Shown: positions 27,164 to 39,235 of the stretch, one piece after another
Position numbering within the stretch: position 1 is the first letter of the stretch
Layout: every line of letters begins with the position of its first letter
Source: Taeniopygia guttata
Lineage: Eukaryota > Chordata > Aves > Passeriformes > Estrildidae
NCBI RefSeq assembly: GCF_048771995.1
Contig: NC_133026.1
Location: 152,451,001-152,515,000 of the forward strand
Length of the DNA: 64,000 nucleotides
Reading direction: 5' to 3'
Made by a program: the position numbers and the translations under genes
The notes under the pieces: model-generated
What the model was told of the DNA's origin: nothing
What the model saw: only the letters and a program-made list of their open reading frames with translations
The model's database searches: none

Positions 27164-29504
27164 GGGCAGACCGAGAGGTGACAGCTGGAACTTAGCAGGC
27201 GGGCAGACGGCCTTCTTCTGCAGCCAGCAGGGACTGACATCCCCAGATATGTGCAAGATAAGTGGAGTGTTACGACCTACAGAGGGGATGGAAGCAGGGT
27301 GCTGGCTTGGGCCTTTCTAGAAGGGTTTTTTTTTGTCTGTTTTGGGGATGGGGATGTCCAAGAAGCGTTTCCTTAGGCCACCTAAAGGGAAAGTGTCTTT
27401 TTTGGTCTCAGTGCTGAGGTTCACAGGGCAGAGCAGTTCCGGTGTGTGTCCTGTCACTTGTCTCTGGTGCACTCTGTGTTGTTTGGGTCTCTCGGTCCTT
27501 TCTTCTCCTCGAGAGCTCTCTCTCCCTGTCACGTCCTGTCCTGTGTCACGGGTGTCTGCACATATTTGTCCCGGCCATGCTCTGCCCTGCTGCATAGCCT
27601 GTAATAGCACAAGTCCTGGGGACTTGAAATTGGTAATGCAGTGTGTAGTTGGGATCTGGATTGTGTAAGGAGATGGCCATAACATGTTCAGTGGTGTTAA
27701 GTTGTCCTGCAGCTGTTTGATACTAGTTCTAACTTCCTTTCAGATGCTGACAGTTCAAATCTGTGGAGGAGAGTGCCAGTCCTGGGTGAGCATCTTCCCA
27801 TGAGCAGGTCGGTCATTGTTTGCATTTACAGGGGAATTCTAAATGGTGACTATGTTACAGCGGTGTTTTTGTCTTTATTTTTAGGAGATCCTGGCAGATA
27901 GCAGCAGTCAAGGCCCATTGTGCTAGGTGAGCAGTGGAGAGAAGCTGTTGTTTTTGCTCAGGTTTTGGTTTTTGGTGCGACTGTAAGCATCCGTTCTTGT
28001 TTGTGTACTTTAGGGAATCCCTTCGGAGTACGCATAGCACCTGTCACCAGCTGGCCAATGGACTGGGTTTCCTGTGCTTTATGAGACCTCTGGAAGTATA
28101 GCGGGACCCTGTGATGAAGCCTTCACATTTTGTTTGTCAGGGTCCCACCCTGGTAGCCCAGAGGAGTGGACAAGGAATTGCGGTGAGTCTGGGATGTAGG
28201 GAGGAGGAGCGTGGGTACACTCAAGTTTCAGCAATGCCACGTCAGCCCCTCTCCACTTAACCGTGCTGTACCCATAGGTGATGCTGTCGGCCTCCAAGCA
28301 CGCCTGAAGTGTGTGGCCTGGGCACTCTGAGGAGGATGGTGAGTAGCAGATTTACCAGGTTTTGGCCGATGTGCTGTTAAGACTGTGCACTGATGTTTGG
28401 TTTTCTTTCTGTGGGCAGACCGAGAGGTGACAGCTGGAACTTAGCAGGCGGGCAGACGGCCTTCTTCTGCAGCCAGCAGGGACTGACATCCCCAGATATG
28501 TGCAAGATAAGTGGAGTGTTACGACCTACAGAGGGGATGGAAGCGGGGTGCTGGCTTGGGCCTTTCTAGAAGGGTTTTTTTTGTCTGTTTTGGGGATGGG
28601 GATGTCCAAGAAGCGTTTCCTTAGGCCACCTAAAGGGAAAGTGTCTGTTTTGGTCTCAGTGCTGAGGTTCACAGGGCAGAGCAGTTCCGGTGTGTGTCCT
28701 GTCACTTGTCTCTGGTGCACTCTGTGTTGTTTGGGTCTCTCGGTCCTTTCTTCTCCTCGAGAGCTCTCTCTCCCTGTCACGTCCCCTCGTTTGTCACGTC
28801 CTGTCCTATGTCACAGGTGTCTGCACATATTTGTCCCGGCCATGCTCTGCCCTGCTGCATAGCCTGTAATAGCACAAGTCCTGGGGACTTGAAATTGGTA
28901 ATGCAGTGTGTAGTTGGGATCTGGATTGTGTAAGGAGATGGCCATAACATGTTCAGTGGTGTTAAGTTGTCCTGCAGCTGTTTGATACTAGTTCTAACTT
29001 CCTTTCAGATGCTGACAGTTCAAATCTGTGGCGGAGAGCGCCAGTCCTGGGTGAGGATCTTCCCATGAGCAGGTTGGTCATTGTTTGCATTTACAGGGGA
29101 ATTCTAAATGGTGACTATGTTACAGCGGTGTTTTTGTCTTTATTTTTAGGAGATCCTGGCAGATAGCAGCAGTCAAGGCCCATTGTGCTAGGTGAGCAGT
29201 GGAGAGAAGCTGTTGTTTTTGCTCAGGTTTCGGTTTTTGGTGCGACTGTAAGCATCCGTTCTTGTTTGTGTACTTTAGGGAATCCCTTCGGAGTACGCAT
29301 AGCACCTGTCACCAGCTGGCCAATGGACTGGGTTTCCTGTGCTTTATGAGACCTCTGGAAGTATAGCGGGACCCTGTGAGGAAGCCTTCACATTTTGTTT
29401 GTCAGGGTCCCACCCTGGTAGCCCAGAGGAGTGGACAAGGAATTGCGGTGAGTCTGGGATGTAGGGAGGAGGAGCGTGGGTACACTCAAGTTTCAGCAAT
29501 GCCA
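27164..29504 (+). repeat. Two-unit block, copy 2
   Basis: Tandem duplicate of the preceding 2,514-bp block (variants at 27,170, 27,764 and 29,040). Similarity is lost where CACCCCCT at ~26,996 corresponds to CAGCCCCT at ~29,510. Confidence 0.8.
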
Positions 29505-32500
29505 CGTCAGCCCCTCTCCACTTAACCGTGCTGTACCCATAGGTGATGCTGTCGGCCTCCAAGCACGCCTGAAGTGTGTGGCCTGGGCACTCTGAGGAGG
29601 ATGGTGAGTAGCAGATTTACCAGGTTTTGGCCGATGTGCTGTTAAGACTGTGCACTGATGTTTGGTTTTCTTTCTGTGGGCAGACCAAGAGGTGACAGCT
29701 GGAACTTAGCAGGCGGGCAGACGGCCTTCTTCTGCAGCCAGCAGGGACTGACATCCCCAGATATGTGCAAGATAAGTGGAGTGTTACGACCTACAGAGGG
29801 GATGGACGCGGGGTGCTGGCTTGGGCCTTTCTAGAAGGGTTTTTTTTGTCTGTTTTGGGGATGGGGATGTCCAAGAAGCGTTTCCTTAGGCCACCTAAAG
29901 GGAAAGTGTCTGTTTTGGTCTCAGTGCTGAGGTTCACAGGGCAGAGCAGTTCCGGTGTGTGTCCTGTCACTTGTCTCTGGTGCACTCTGTGTTGTTTGGG
30001 TCTCTCGGTCCTTTCTTCTCCTCGAGAGCTCTCTCTCCCTGTCACGTCCTGTCCTGTGTCACGGGTGTCTGCACATATTTGTCCCGGCCATGCTCTGCCC
30101 TGCTGCATAGCCTGTAATAGCACAAGTCCTGGGGACTTGAAATTGGTAATGCAGTGTGTAATTGGGATCTGGATTGTGTAAGGAGATGGCCATAACATGT
30201 TCAGTGGTGTTAAGTTGTCCCGCAGCTGTTTGATACTAGTTCTAACTTCCTTTCAGATGCTGACAGTTCAAATCTGTGGCGGAGAGCGCTAGTCCTGGGT
30301 GAGCATCTTCCCATGAGCAGGTCGGTCATTGTTTGCATTTACAGGGGAATTCTAAATGGTGACTATGTTACAGCGGTGTTTTTGTCTTTATTTTTAGGAG
30401 ATCCTGGCAGATAGCAGCAGTCAAGGCCCATTGTGCTAGGTGAGCAGTGGAGAGAAGCTGTTGTTTTTGCTCAGGTTTTGGTTTTTGGTGCGACTGTAAG
30501 CATCCGTTCTTGTTTGTGTACTTTAGGGAATCCCTTCGGAGTACGCATAGCACCTGTCACCAGCTGGCCAATGGACTGGGTTTCCTGTGCTTTATGAGAC
30601 CTCTGGAAGTATAGCGGGACCCTGTGAGGAAGCCTTCACATTTTGTTTGTCAGGGTCCCACCCTGGTAGCCCAGCGGAGTGGACAAGGAATTGCGGTGAG
30701 TCTGGGATGTAGGGAGGAGGAGCGTGGGTACACTCAAGTTTCAGCAATGCCACGTCAGCCCCTCTCCACTTAACCGTGCTGTACCCATAGGTGATGCTGT
30801 CGGCCTCCAAGCACGCCTGAAGTGTGTGGCCTGGGCACTCTGAGGAGGATGGTGAGTAGCAGATTTACCAGGTTTTGGCCGATGTGCTGTTAAGACTGTG
30901 CACTGATGTTTGGTTTTCTTTCTGTGGGCAGACCAAGAGGTGACAGCTGGAACTTAGCAGGCGGGCAGACGGCCTTCTTCTGCAGCCAGCAGGGACTGAC
31001 ATCCCCAGATATGTGCAAGATAAGTGGAGTGTTACGACCTACAGAGGGGATGGAAGCGGGGTGCTGGCTTGGGCCTTTCTAGAAGGGTTTTTTTTGTCTG
31101 TTTTGGGGATGGGGATGTCCAAGAAGCGTTTCCTTAGGCCACCTAAAGGGAAAGTGTCTGTTTTGGTCTCAGTGCTGAGGTTCACAGGGCAGAGCAGTTC
31201 CGGTGTGTGTCCTGTCACTTGTCTCTGGTGCACTCTGTGTTGTTTGGGTCTCTCGGTCCTTTCTTCTCCTCGAGAGCTCTCTCTCCCTGTCACGTCCTGT
31301 CCTGTGTCACGGGTGTCTGCACATATTTGTCCCGGCCATGCTCTGCCCTGCTGCATAGCCTGTAATAGCACAAGTCCTGGGGACTTGAAATTGGTAATGC
31401 AGTGTGTAGTTGGGATCTGGATTGTGTAAGGAGATGGCCATAACATGTTCTGTGGTGTTAAGTTGTCCTGCAGCTGTTTGATACTAGTTCTAACTTCCTT
31501 TCAGATGCTGACAGTTCAAATCTGTGGCGGAGAGCGCCAGTCCTGGGTGAGGATCTACCCATGAGCAGGTCGGTCATTGTTTGCATTTACAGGGGAATTC
31601 TAAATGGTGACTATGTTACAGCGGTGTTTTTGTCTTTATTTTTAGGAGATCCTGGCAGATAGCAGCAGTCAAGGCCCATTGTGCTAGGTGAGCAGTGGAG
31701 AGAAGCTGTTGTTTTTGCTCAGGTTTCGGTTTTTGGTGCGACTGTAAGCATCCGTTCTTGTTTGTGTACTTTAGGGAATCCCTTCGGAGTACGCATAGCA
31801 CCTGTCACCAGCTGGCCAATGGACTGGGTTTCCTGTGCTTTATGAGACCTCTGGAAGTATAGCGGGACCCTGTGAGGAAGCCTTCACATTTTGTTTGTCA
31901 GGGTCCCACCCTGGTAGCCCAGAGGAGTGGACAAGGAATTGCGGTGAGTCTGGGATGTAGGGAGGAGGAGCGTGGGTACACTCAAGTTTCAGCAATGCCA
32001 CGTCAGCCCCTCTCCACTTAACCGTGCTGTACCCATAGGTGATGCTGTCGGCCTCCAAGCACGCCTGAAGTGTGTGGCCTGGGCACTCTGAGGAGGATGG
32101 TGAGTAGCAGATTTACCAGGTTTTGGCCGATGTGCTGTTAAGACTGTGCACTGATGTTTGGTTTTCTTTCTGTGGGCAGACCAAGAGGTGACAGCTGGAA
32201 CTTAGCAGGCGGGCAGACGGCCTTCTTCTGCAGCCAGCAGGGACTGACATCCCCAGATATGTGCAAGATAAGTGGAGTGTTACGACCTACAGAGGGGATG
32301 GAAGCGGGGTGCTGGCTTGGGCCTTTCTAGAAGGGTTTTTTTTGTCTGTTTTGGGGATGGGGATGTCCAAGAAGCGTTTCCTTAGGCCACCTAAAGGGAA
32401 AGTGTCTGTTTTGGTCTCAGTGCTGAGGTTCACAGGGCAGAGCAGTTCCGGTGTGTGTCCTGTCACTTGTCTCTGGTGCACTCTGTGTTGTTTGGGTCTC

Positions 32501-35500
32501 TCGGTCCTTTCTTCTCCTCGAGAGCTCTCTCTCCCTGTCACGTCCTGTCCTGTGTCACAGGTGTCTGCACATATTTGTCCCGGCCATGCTCTGCCCTGCT
32601 GCATAGCCTGTAATAGCACAAGTCCTGGGGACTTGAAATTGGTAATGCAGTGTGTAATTGGGATCTGGATTGTGTAAGGAGATGGCCATAACATGTTCAG
32701 TGGTGTTAAGTTGTCCCGCAGCTGTTTGATACTAGTTCTAACTTCCTTTCAGATGCTGACAGTTCAAATCTGTGGCGGAGAGCGCTAGTCCTGGGTGAGC
32801 ATCTTCCCATGAGCAGGTCGGTCATTGTTTGCATTTACAGGGGAATTCTAAATGGTGACTATGTTACAGTGGTGTTTTTGTCTTTATTTTTAGGAGATCC
32901 TGGCAGATAGCAGCAGTCAAGGCCCATTGTGCTAGGTGAGCAGTGGAGAGAAGCTGTTGTTTTTGCTCAGGTTTTGGTTTTTGGTGCGACTGTAAGCATC
33001 CGTTCTTGTTTATGTACTTTAGGGAATCCCTTCGGAGTACGCATAGCACCTGTCACCAGCTGGCCAATGGACTGGGTTTCCTGTGCTTTATGAGACCTCT
33101 GGAAGTATAGCGGGACCCTGTGATGAAGCCTTCACATTTTGTTTGTCAGGGTCCCACCCTGGTAGCCCAGAGGAGTGGACAAGGAATTGCGGTGAGTCTG
33201 GGATGTAGGGAGGAGGAGCGTGGGTACACTCAAGTTTCAGCAATGCCACGTCAGCCCCTCTCCACTTAACCGTGCTGTACCCATAGGTGATGCTGTCGGC
33301 CTCCAAGCACGCCTGAAGTGTGTGGCCTGGGTACTCTGAGGAGGATGGTGAGTAGCAGATTTACCAGGTTTTGGCCGATGTGCTGTTAAGACTGTGCACT
33401 GATGTTTGGTTTTCTTTCTGTGGGCAGACCAAGAGGTGACAGCTGGAACTTAGCAGGCGGGCAGACGGCCTTCTTCTGCAGCCAGCAGGGACTGACATCC
33501 CCAGATATGTGCAAGATAAGTGGAGTGTTACGACCTACAGAGAGGATGGAAGCAGGGTGCTGGCTTGGGCCTTTCTAGAAGGGCTTTTTTTTGTCTGTTT
33601 TGGGGATGGGGATGTCCAAGAAGCGTTTCCTTAGGCCACCTAAAGGGAAAGTGTCTGTTTTGGTCTCAGTGCTGAGGTTCACAGGGCAGAGCAGTTCCGG
33701 TGTGTGTCCTGTCACTTGTCTCTGGTGCACTCTGTGTTGTTTGGGTCTCTCGGTCCTTTCTTCTCCTCGAGAGCTCTCTCTCCCTGTCACGTCCTGTCCT
33801 GTGTCACGGGTGTCTGCACATATTTGTCCCGGCCATGCTCTGCCCTGCTGCATAGCCTGTAATAGCACAAGTCCTGGGGACTTGAAATTGGTAATGCAGT
33901 GTGTAGTTGGGATCTGGATTGTGTAAGGAGATGGCCATAACATGTTCAGTGGTGTTAAGTTGTCCTGCAGCTGTTTGATACTAGTTGTAACTTCCTTTCA
34001 GATGGTGACAGTTCAAATCTGTGGCGGAGAGCGCCAGTCCTGGGTGAGCATCTTCCCATGAGCAGGTCGGTCATTGTTTGCATTTACAGGGGAATTCTAA
34101 ATGGTGACTATGTTACAGCGGTGTTTTTGTCTTTATTTTTAGGAGATCCTGGCAGATAGCAGCAGTCAAGGCCCATTGTGCTAGGTGAGCAGTGGAGAGA
34201 AGCTGTTGTTTTTGCTCAGGTTTCGGTTTTTGGTGCGACTGTAAGCATCCGTTCTTGTTTGTGTACTTTAGGGAATCCCTTCGGAGTACGCATAGCACCT
34301 GTCACCAGCTGGCCAATGGACTGGGTTTCCTGTGCTTTATGAGATCTCTGGAAGTATAGCGGGACCCTGTGATGAAGCCTTCACATTTTGTTTGTCAGGG
34401 TCCCACCCTGGTAGCCCAGAGGAGTGGACAAGGAATTGCGGTGAGTCTGGGATGTAGGGAGGAGGAGCGTGGGTACACTCAAGTTTCAGCAATGCCACGT
34501 CAGCCCCTCTCCACTTAACCGTGCTGTACCCATAGGTGATGCTGTCGGCCTCCAAGCACGCCTGAAGTGTGTGGCCTGGGCACTCTGAGGAGGATGGTGA
34601 GTAGCAGATTTACCAGGTTTTGGCCGATGTGCTGTTAAGACTGTGCACTGATGTTTGGTTTTCTTTCTGTGGGCAGACCAAGAGGTGACAGCTGGAACTT
34701 AGCAGGCGGGCAGACGGCCTTCTTCTGCAGCCAGCAGGGACTGACATCCCCAGATATGTGCAAGATAAGTGGAGTGTTACGACCTACAGAGGGGATGGAA
34801 GCGGGGTGCTGGCTTGGGCCTTTCTAGAAGGGTTTTTTTTGTCTGTTTTGGGGATGGGGATGTCCAAGAAGCGTTTCCTTAGGCCACCTAAAGGGAAAGT
34901 GTCTGTTTTGGTCTCAGTGCTGAGGTTCACAGGGCAGAGCAGTTCCGGTGTGTGTCCTGTCACTTGTCTCTGGTGCACTCTGTGTTGTTTGGGTCTCTCG
35001 GTCCTTTCTTCTCCTCGAGAGCTCTCTCTCCCTGTCACGTCCCCTCGTTTGTCACGTCCTGTCCTGTGTCACAGGTGTCTGCACATATTTGTCCCGGCCA
35101 TGCTCTGCCCTGCTGCATAGCCTGTAATAGCACAAGTCCTGGGGACTTGAAATTGGTAATGCAGTGTGTAGTTGGGATCTGGATTGTGTAAGGAGATGGC
35201 CATAACATGTTCAGTGGTGTTAAGTTGTCCTGCAGCTGTTTGATACTAGTTCTAACTTCCTTTCAGATGCTGACAGTTCAAATCTGTGGCGGAGAGCGCC
35301 AGTCCTGGGTGAGCATCTTCCCATGAGCAGGTCGGTCATTGTTTGCATTTACAGGGGAATTCTAAATGGTGACTATGTTACAGCGGTGTTTTTGTCTTTA
35401 TTTTTAGGAGATCCTGGCAGATAGCAGCAGTCAAGGCCCATTGTGCTAGGTGAGCAGTGGAGAGAAGCTGTTGTTTTTGCTCAGGTTTCGGTTTTTGGTG

Positions 35501-37370
35501 CGACTGTAAGCATCCGTTCTTGTTTGTGTACTTTAGGGAATCCCTTCGGAGTACGCATAGCACCTGTCACCAGCTGGCCAATGGACTGGGTTTCCTGTGC
35601 TTTATGAGACCTCTGGAAGTATAGCGGGACCCTGTGAGGAAGCCTTCACATTTTGTTTGTCAGGGTCCCACCCTGGTAGCCCAGAGGAGTGGACAAGGAA
35701 TTGCGGTGAGTCTGGGATGTAGGGAGGAGGAGCGTGGGTACACTCAAGTTTCAGCAATGCCACGTCAGCCCCTCTCCACTTAACCATGCTGTACCCATAG
35801 GTGATGCTGTCGGCCTCCAAGCACGCCTGAAGTGTGTGGCCTGGGCACTCTGAGGAGGATGGTGAGTAGCAGATTTACCAGGTTTTGGCCGATGTGCTGT
35901 TAAGACTGTGCACTGATGTTTGGTTTTCTTTCTGTGGGCAGACCAAGAGGTGACAGCTGGAACTTAGCAGGCGGGCAGACGGCCTTCTTCTGCAGCCAGC
36001 AGGGACTGACATCCCCAGATATGTGCAAGATAAGTGGAGTGTTACGACCTACAGAGGGGATGGAAGCGGGGTGCTGGCTTGGGCCTTTCTAGAAGGGTTT
36101 TTTTTGTCTGTTTTGGGGATGGGGATGTCCAAGAAGCGTTTCCTTAGGCCACCTAAAGGGAAAGTGTCTGTTTTGGTCTCGGTGCTGAGGTTCACAGGGC
36201 AGAGCAGTTCCGGTGTGTGTCCTGTCACTTGTCTCTGGTGCGCTCTGTGTTGTTTGGGTCTCTCGGTCCTTTCTTCTCCTCGAGAGCTCTCTCTCCCTGT
36301 CACGTCCCCTCGTTTGTCACGTCCTGTCCTGTGTCACGGGTGTCTGCGCATATTTGTCCCGGCCATGCTCTGCCCTGCTGCATAGCCTGTAATAGCACAA
36401 GTCCTGGGGACTTGAAATTGGTAATGCAGTGTGTAGTTGGGATCTGGATTGTGTAAGGAGATGGCCATAACATGTTCAGTGGTGTTAAGTTGTCCTGCAG
36501 CTGTTTGATACTAGTTCTAACTTCCTTTCAGATGCTGACAGTTCAAATCTGTGGCGGAGAGCGCTAGTCCTGGGTGAGCATCTTCCCATGAGCAGGTCGG
36601 TCATTGTTTGCATTTACAGGGGAATTCTAAATGGTGACTATGTTACAGCGGTGTTTTTGTCTTTATTTTTAGGAGATCCTGGCAGATAGCAGCAGTCAAG
36701 GCCCATTGTGCTAGGTGAGCAGTGGAGAGAAGCTGTTGTTTTTGCTCAGGTTTCGGTTTTTGGTGCGACTGTAAGCATCCGTTCTTGTTTGTGTACTTTA
36801 GGGAATCCCTTCGGAGTACGCATAGCACCTGTCACCAGCTGGCCAATGGACTGGGTTTCCTGTGCTTTATGAGACCTCTGGAAGTATAGCGGGACCCTGT
36901 GATGAAGCCTTCACATTTTGTTTGTCAGGGTCCCACCCTGGTAGCCCAGAGGAGTGGACAAGGAATTGCGGTGAGTCTGGGATGTAGGGAGGAGGAGCGT
37001 GGGTACACTCAAGTTTCAGCAATGCCACGTCACCCCCTCTCCACTTAACCGTGCTGTACCCATAGGTGATGCTGTCGGCCTCCAAGCACGCCTGAAGTGT
37101 GTGGCCTGGGCACTCTGAGGAGGATGGTGAGTAGCAGATTTACCAGGTTTTGGCCGATGTGCTGTTAAGACTGTGCACTGATGTTTGGTTTTCTTTCTGT
37201 GGGCAGACCAAGAGGTGACAGCTGGAACTTAGCAGGCGGGCAAGACGGCCTTCTTCTGCAGCCAGCAGGGATTGACATCCCCAGATATGTGCAAGATAAG
37301 TGGAGTGTTACGACCTACAGAGGGGATGGAAGCGGGGTGCTGGCTTGGGCCTTTCTAGAAGGGTTTTTTT

Positions 37371-37390
37371 TGTCTGTTGCTTATGTTGTG
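37371..37390. other. Breakpoint: truncated array unit joined to the 3-prime module
   Basis: The last unit runs normally to TTTTGTCTGTT, where other units continue TTTGGGGATGG. Here it passes directly into TGCTTATGTTG, part of the 40-bp minisatellite found whole at 54,021-54,670. The unique 3-prime exons present at 52,416-53,201 in the right-hand copy are absent, so the left copy is an internal deletion or a rearranged fusion with short homology at the join. Confidence 0.85.
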
Positions 37391-37615
37391 CCTACCTATG
37401 TTGGCTTATCATGTGTGTATAAGCCAATATATCTTTATTGTATGTACTTATGTTGTATGTACCTCTGTCGGTTTATATTGTATGTACCTATACTTTATGT
37501 ACCTATGTTGGCTTATATTGTGTGCACTCATATTGTATGTACCTACCTTGCCTTATGTTGTATGAGCCTCTGTTGTGCCAATTACAATCGGAGCTGCCCT
37601 GCCCCGGCACGTAGT
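37379..37615 (+). repeat. Degenerate copy of the 40-bp minisatellite
   Basis: Recurrent TTATGTTG, TACCTATGTTGGCTTAT and TTGTATGTAC words, the same vocabulary as 54,021-54,670 but with CpG lost and irregular spacing. Open frames across it reflect stop-poor repeat composition. Confidence 0.8.
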
Positions 37616-37757
37616 GACGCTTAGGTAGAGCAGTTGTAAAACTTTGCAGTTCATCTGTCTTCTATGGGGTTTTGAGTACAACACTGACGGGCCCAGAGTG
37701 GGAATAGCTCCTAGCTCTCAGATAGTCAGTCATTGATTGCCTGCCATTGTCTTGTAG

Positions 37758-37858
37758 GTCCCCGGGTCCCTACAGAATTTCCTGGAATCTACCATTTGAC
37801 GTCAAGGAGCAGCAGTCAGAAGATGTGTCGAAGCATATTCTTCAGCGTAGTGTTTCAC
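37758..37858 (+). other. Module exon, left copy, donor destroyed
   Basis: Acceptor TTGTCTTGTAG is intact. At the far end the right copy has CAC|GTAAGT, whereas this copy reads CAC|ATAAGG, so the GT donor is lost. A transcript from the left array would have to skip this exon or read through it. Confidence 0.5.
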
Positions 37859-38006
37859 ATAAGGGTGGCATTCAGCGTGTCAGCTGAAGAGAGTGTGAGT
37901 GTGATTGTCCGTATCTGTTTGTGAGAAGTTTGTGTGTGCTCCTGTCTGCAGGTCTGAGCGTATGCTGACCGGTGTTAACCCTGTGTGTATGGCCTTTGCC
38001 TTTTAG

Positions 38007-38038
38007 GTTTTTCAACTCATTTTTGAATTTAGAATAAA
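38007..38038 (+). other. Terminal-exon candidate with polyadenylation signal, left copy
   Basis: Acceptor CCTTTGCCTTTTAG is followed 27 nt later by AATAAA (38,033-38,038) and a diverged GC-hairpin and T-rich stretch. This is the first polyadenylation signal I found in an exon context downstream of the left array, so it is its probable 3-prime end. Confidence 0.5.
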
Positions 38039-38539
38039 AAATCCGCAGCTGGGGTTTTTTTCCCCCCCACCCCCTGGCTGGGTTTTTTTCCTCTGTCCTG
38101 GCCAGTCCATAAGGTGACGTTCGTCACTAAGGTTTGGCCACAGACCATCCCCAGGCCAGGGTTTTTTTCAAGGAGGATTTTTTGGAAGCTCCCGGGAGCC
38201 ACGTTCCCGAGGAACAATGATTTCTGGGGTGTAACGGAGCAGTTGAGATGAGAGCGATGGTGAGTTTGTGTGTAACATGAAGGAGGTGCTCATGCTAGAT
38301 GAGTGTTGTTTTGTGTGTGTAATCTTTCTTTTGTGTTTCCTCTAACAATAAAACAAAATGTAATTAAACTAGAAAAAAGGATCATATTGTGTTGATATGT
38401 GTTTGGTTTCTATTGCCCTGTGTTGTTCTGTATTTGCATTTGCTGCTGCATTTCCATGTATTGCTTTGTATCTATGCATGTCTATGGATTGTATCTGTAC
38501 TTGCATTTGTATCTGTTGTTTCCATGTGTTTTGCTGAAG

Positions 38540-38560
38540 TGTAAATAAAAAAATTCATTC
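38540..38560 (+). terminator. Second AATAAA, conserved between module copies
   Basis: AATAAA at 38,544-38,549 lies just before AATCAACCCTAGTAATGATG. The right copy has AATAAA at 56,745-56,750 before AATCAGCCCTAATAATGATA. Conservation in both copies makes a second cleavage signal plausible. Confidence 0.4.
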
Positions 38561-38654
38561 AGTGAAGTTGAATCAACCCTAGTAATGATGCCCCTGCTCC
38601 CTCACCTTCCAGCTTTGGCTCCTGTCTTTCTTTGGGGTGGTTTAGTAATTTTTT

Positions 38655-39070
38655 TTCACTGTATTTCTTCCTTTGCTTCTCATCTTACTTTTCTATTTCT
38701 GACTTCATTTCTGTCTGTCCCTAACTCTGTGATTCTATTTCTCACTGTTTCTAACTCTGTCTCTCTGCTTCTCTATTTCCTGCTATTTCTTTTTTTTCTT
38801 TCTTTCTCTGTTTCCAACTATTTCTTTTTCTCTCTATACTTTACTGTTTTTCTCTCTAGCTTTAACTCTTTTTTCCTCTTTTTTACTCTCACTCTTTCTT
38901 TTTCACTCTAACCCTGCTCATTTTTCACTCTTTTTGTTTTCACTGTTTGCCACTGTTTTCATAGTTCTTTTTTTTCTGTGTCTCTTTTTCTCTCCAACTT
39001 CAACTTTCTTTAACCCTTTGTTTCTCTCTATTTCTACCTTTATTTCTAACTCTGCTTTCCTTTCTAGCTT
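38655..39070 (+). repeat. Polypyrimidine tract, left copy
   Basis: Rich in TTTCT, TCTCT and CTTTTT words with few purines. Shorter and less regular than 56,800-58,065. The continuous frame here is Phe/Ser/Leu-rich by composition and is not a gene. Confidence 0.85.
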
Positions 39071-39080
39071 TAAAAAAGAA

Positions 39081-39235
39081 CAGCAGTAAAAACTTTCAGA
39101 CTCCCTGGGAGTAAGAAAAAAAAAAAAACAAAAAAAAACCAACCAAACAAAAAAAACCCCAAAACAACCCAACCTTTAAATAATTATTTAAAGAAAATTA
39201 TTTAATCCCTGGGAGCCTGAAATTTTCTACTGCTG
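39081..39235. repeat. Imperfect inverted repeat, left copy
   Basis: Left arm 39,081-39,114 (CAGCAGTA...CTCCCTGGGAGTAA) pairs imperfectly with right arm 39,202-39,235, enclosing an A-rich ~87-bp loop. The right-hand homologue at 58,071-58,176 is nearly perfect with a 31-nt core loop. Confidence 0.7.

Larger units (their letters stand above)
1..37378 (+). repeat. 1.25-kb exon-bearing tandem array (family 1, about 30 units)
   Basis: Head-to-tail units very similar by eye, each 1,248, 1,249 or 1,265 bp. Using exon a as origin, units start at 129, 1394, 2642, 3890, 5139, 6388, 7636, 8884, 10149, 11414, 12679, 13928, 15176, 16424, 17689, 18954, 20219, 21484, 22732, 23981, 25230, 26495, 27744, 29009, 30257, 31505, 32753, 34002, 35267 and 36532 (last one truncated). 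The array continues beyond the left edge. Length classes come from a 17-bp indel within a CACGTCC direct repeat (12 long units) and one extra base at a T8 run (7 units of 1,249). Every unit carries the same series of acceptors (ending TTTCAG, TTTTTAG, ACTTTAG, TTGTCAG, CCCATAG, GGGCAG) and donors (GTGAGC, GTGAGC, GTTTCC, GTGAGT, GTGAGT). Frames found inside units, on both strands, are interrupted and not persuasive as proteins. Homologous to the cassette at 48,480-52,260 but clearly diverged from it. Confidence 0.97.

Noticed and set aside
1..37378. CRISPR array or bacterial-type repeat system
   Set aside because: Repeat units are 1.25 kb without spacers, and the window ends in a vertebrate telomere.
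39120..39160. Poly(A) tail of a SINE or processed gene
   Set aside because: The A-rich stretch is the loop of the inverted repeat, which has the same position in the right module.
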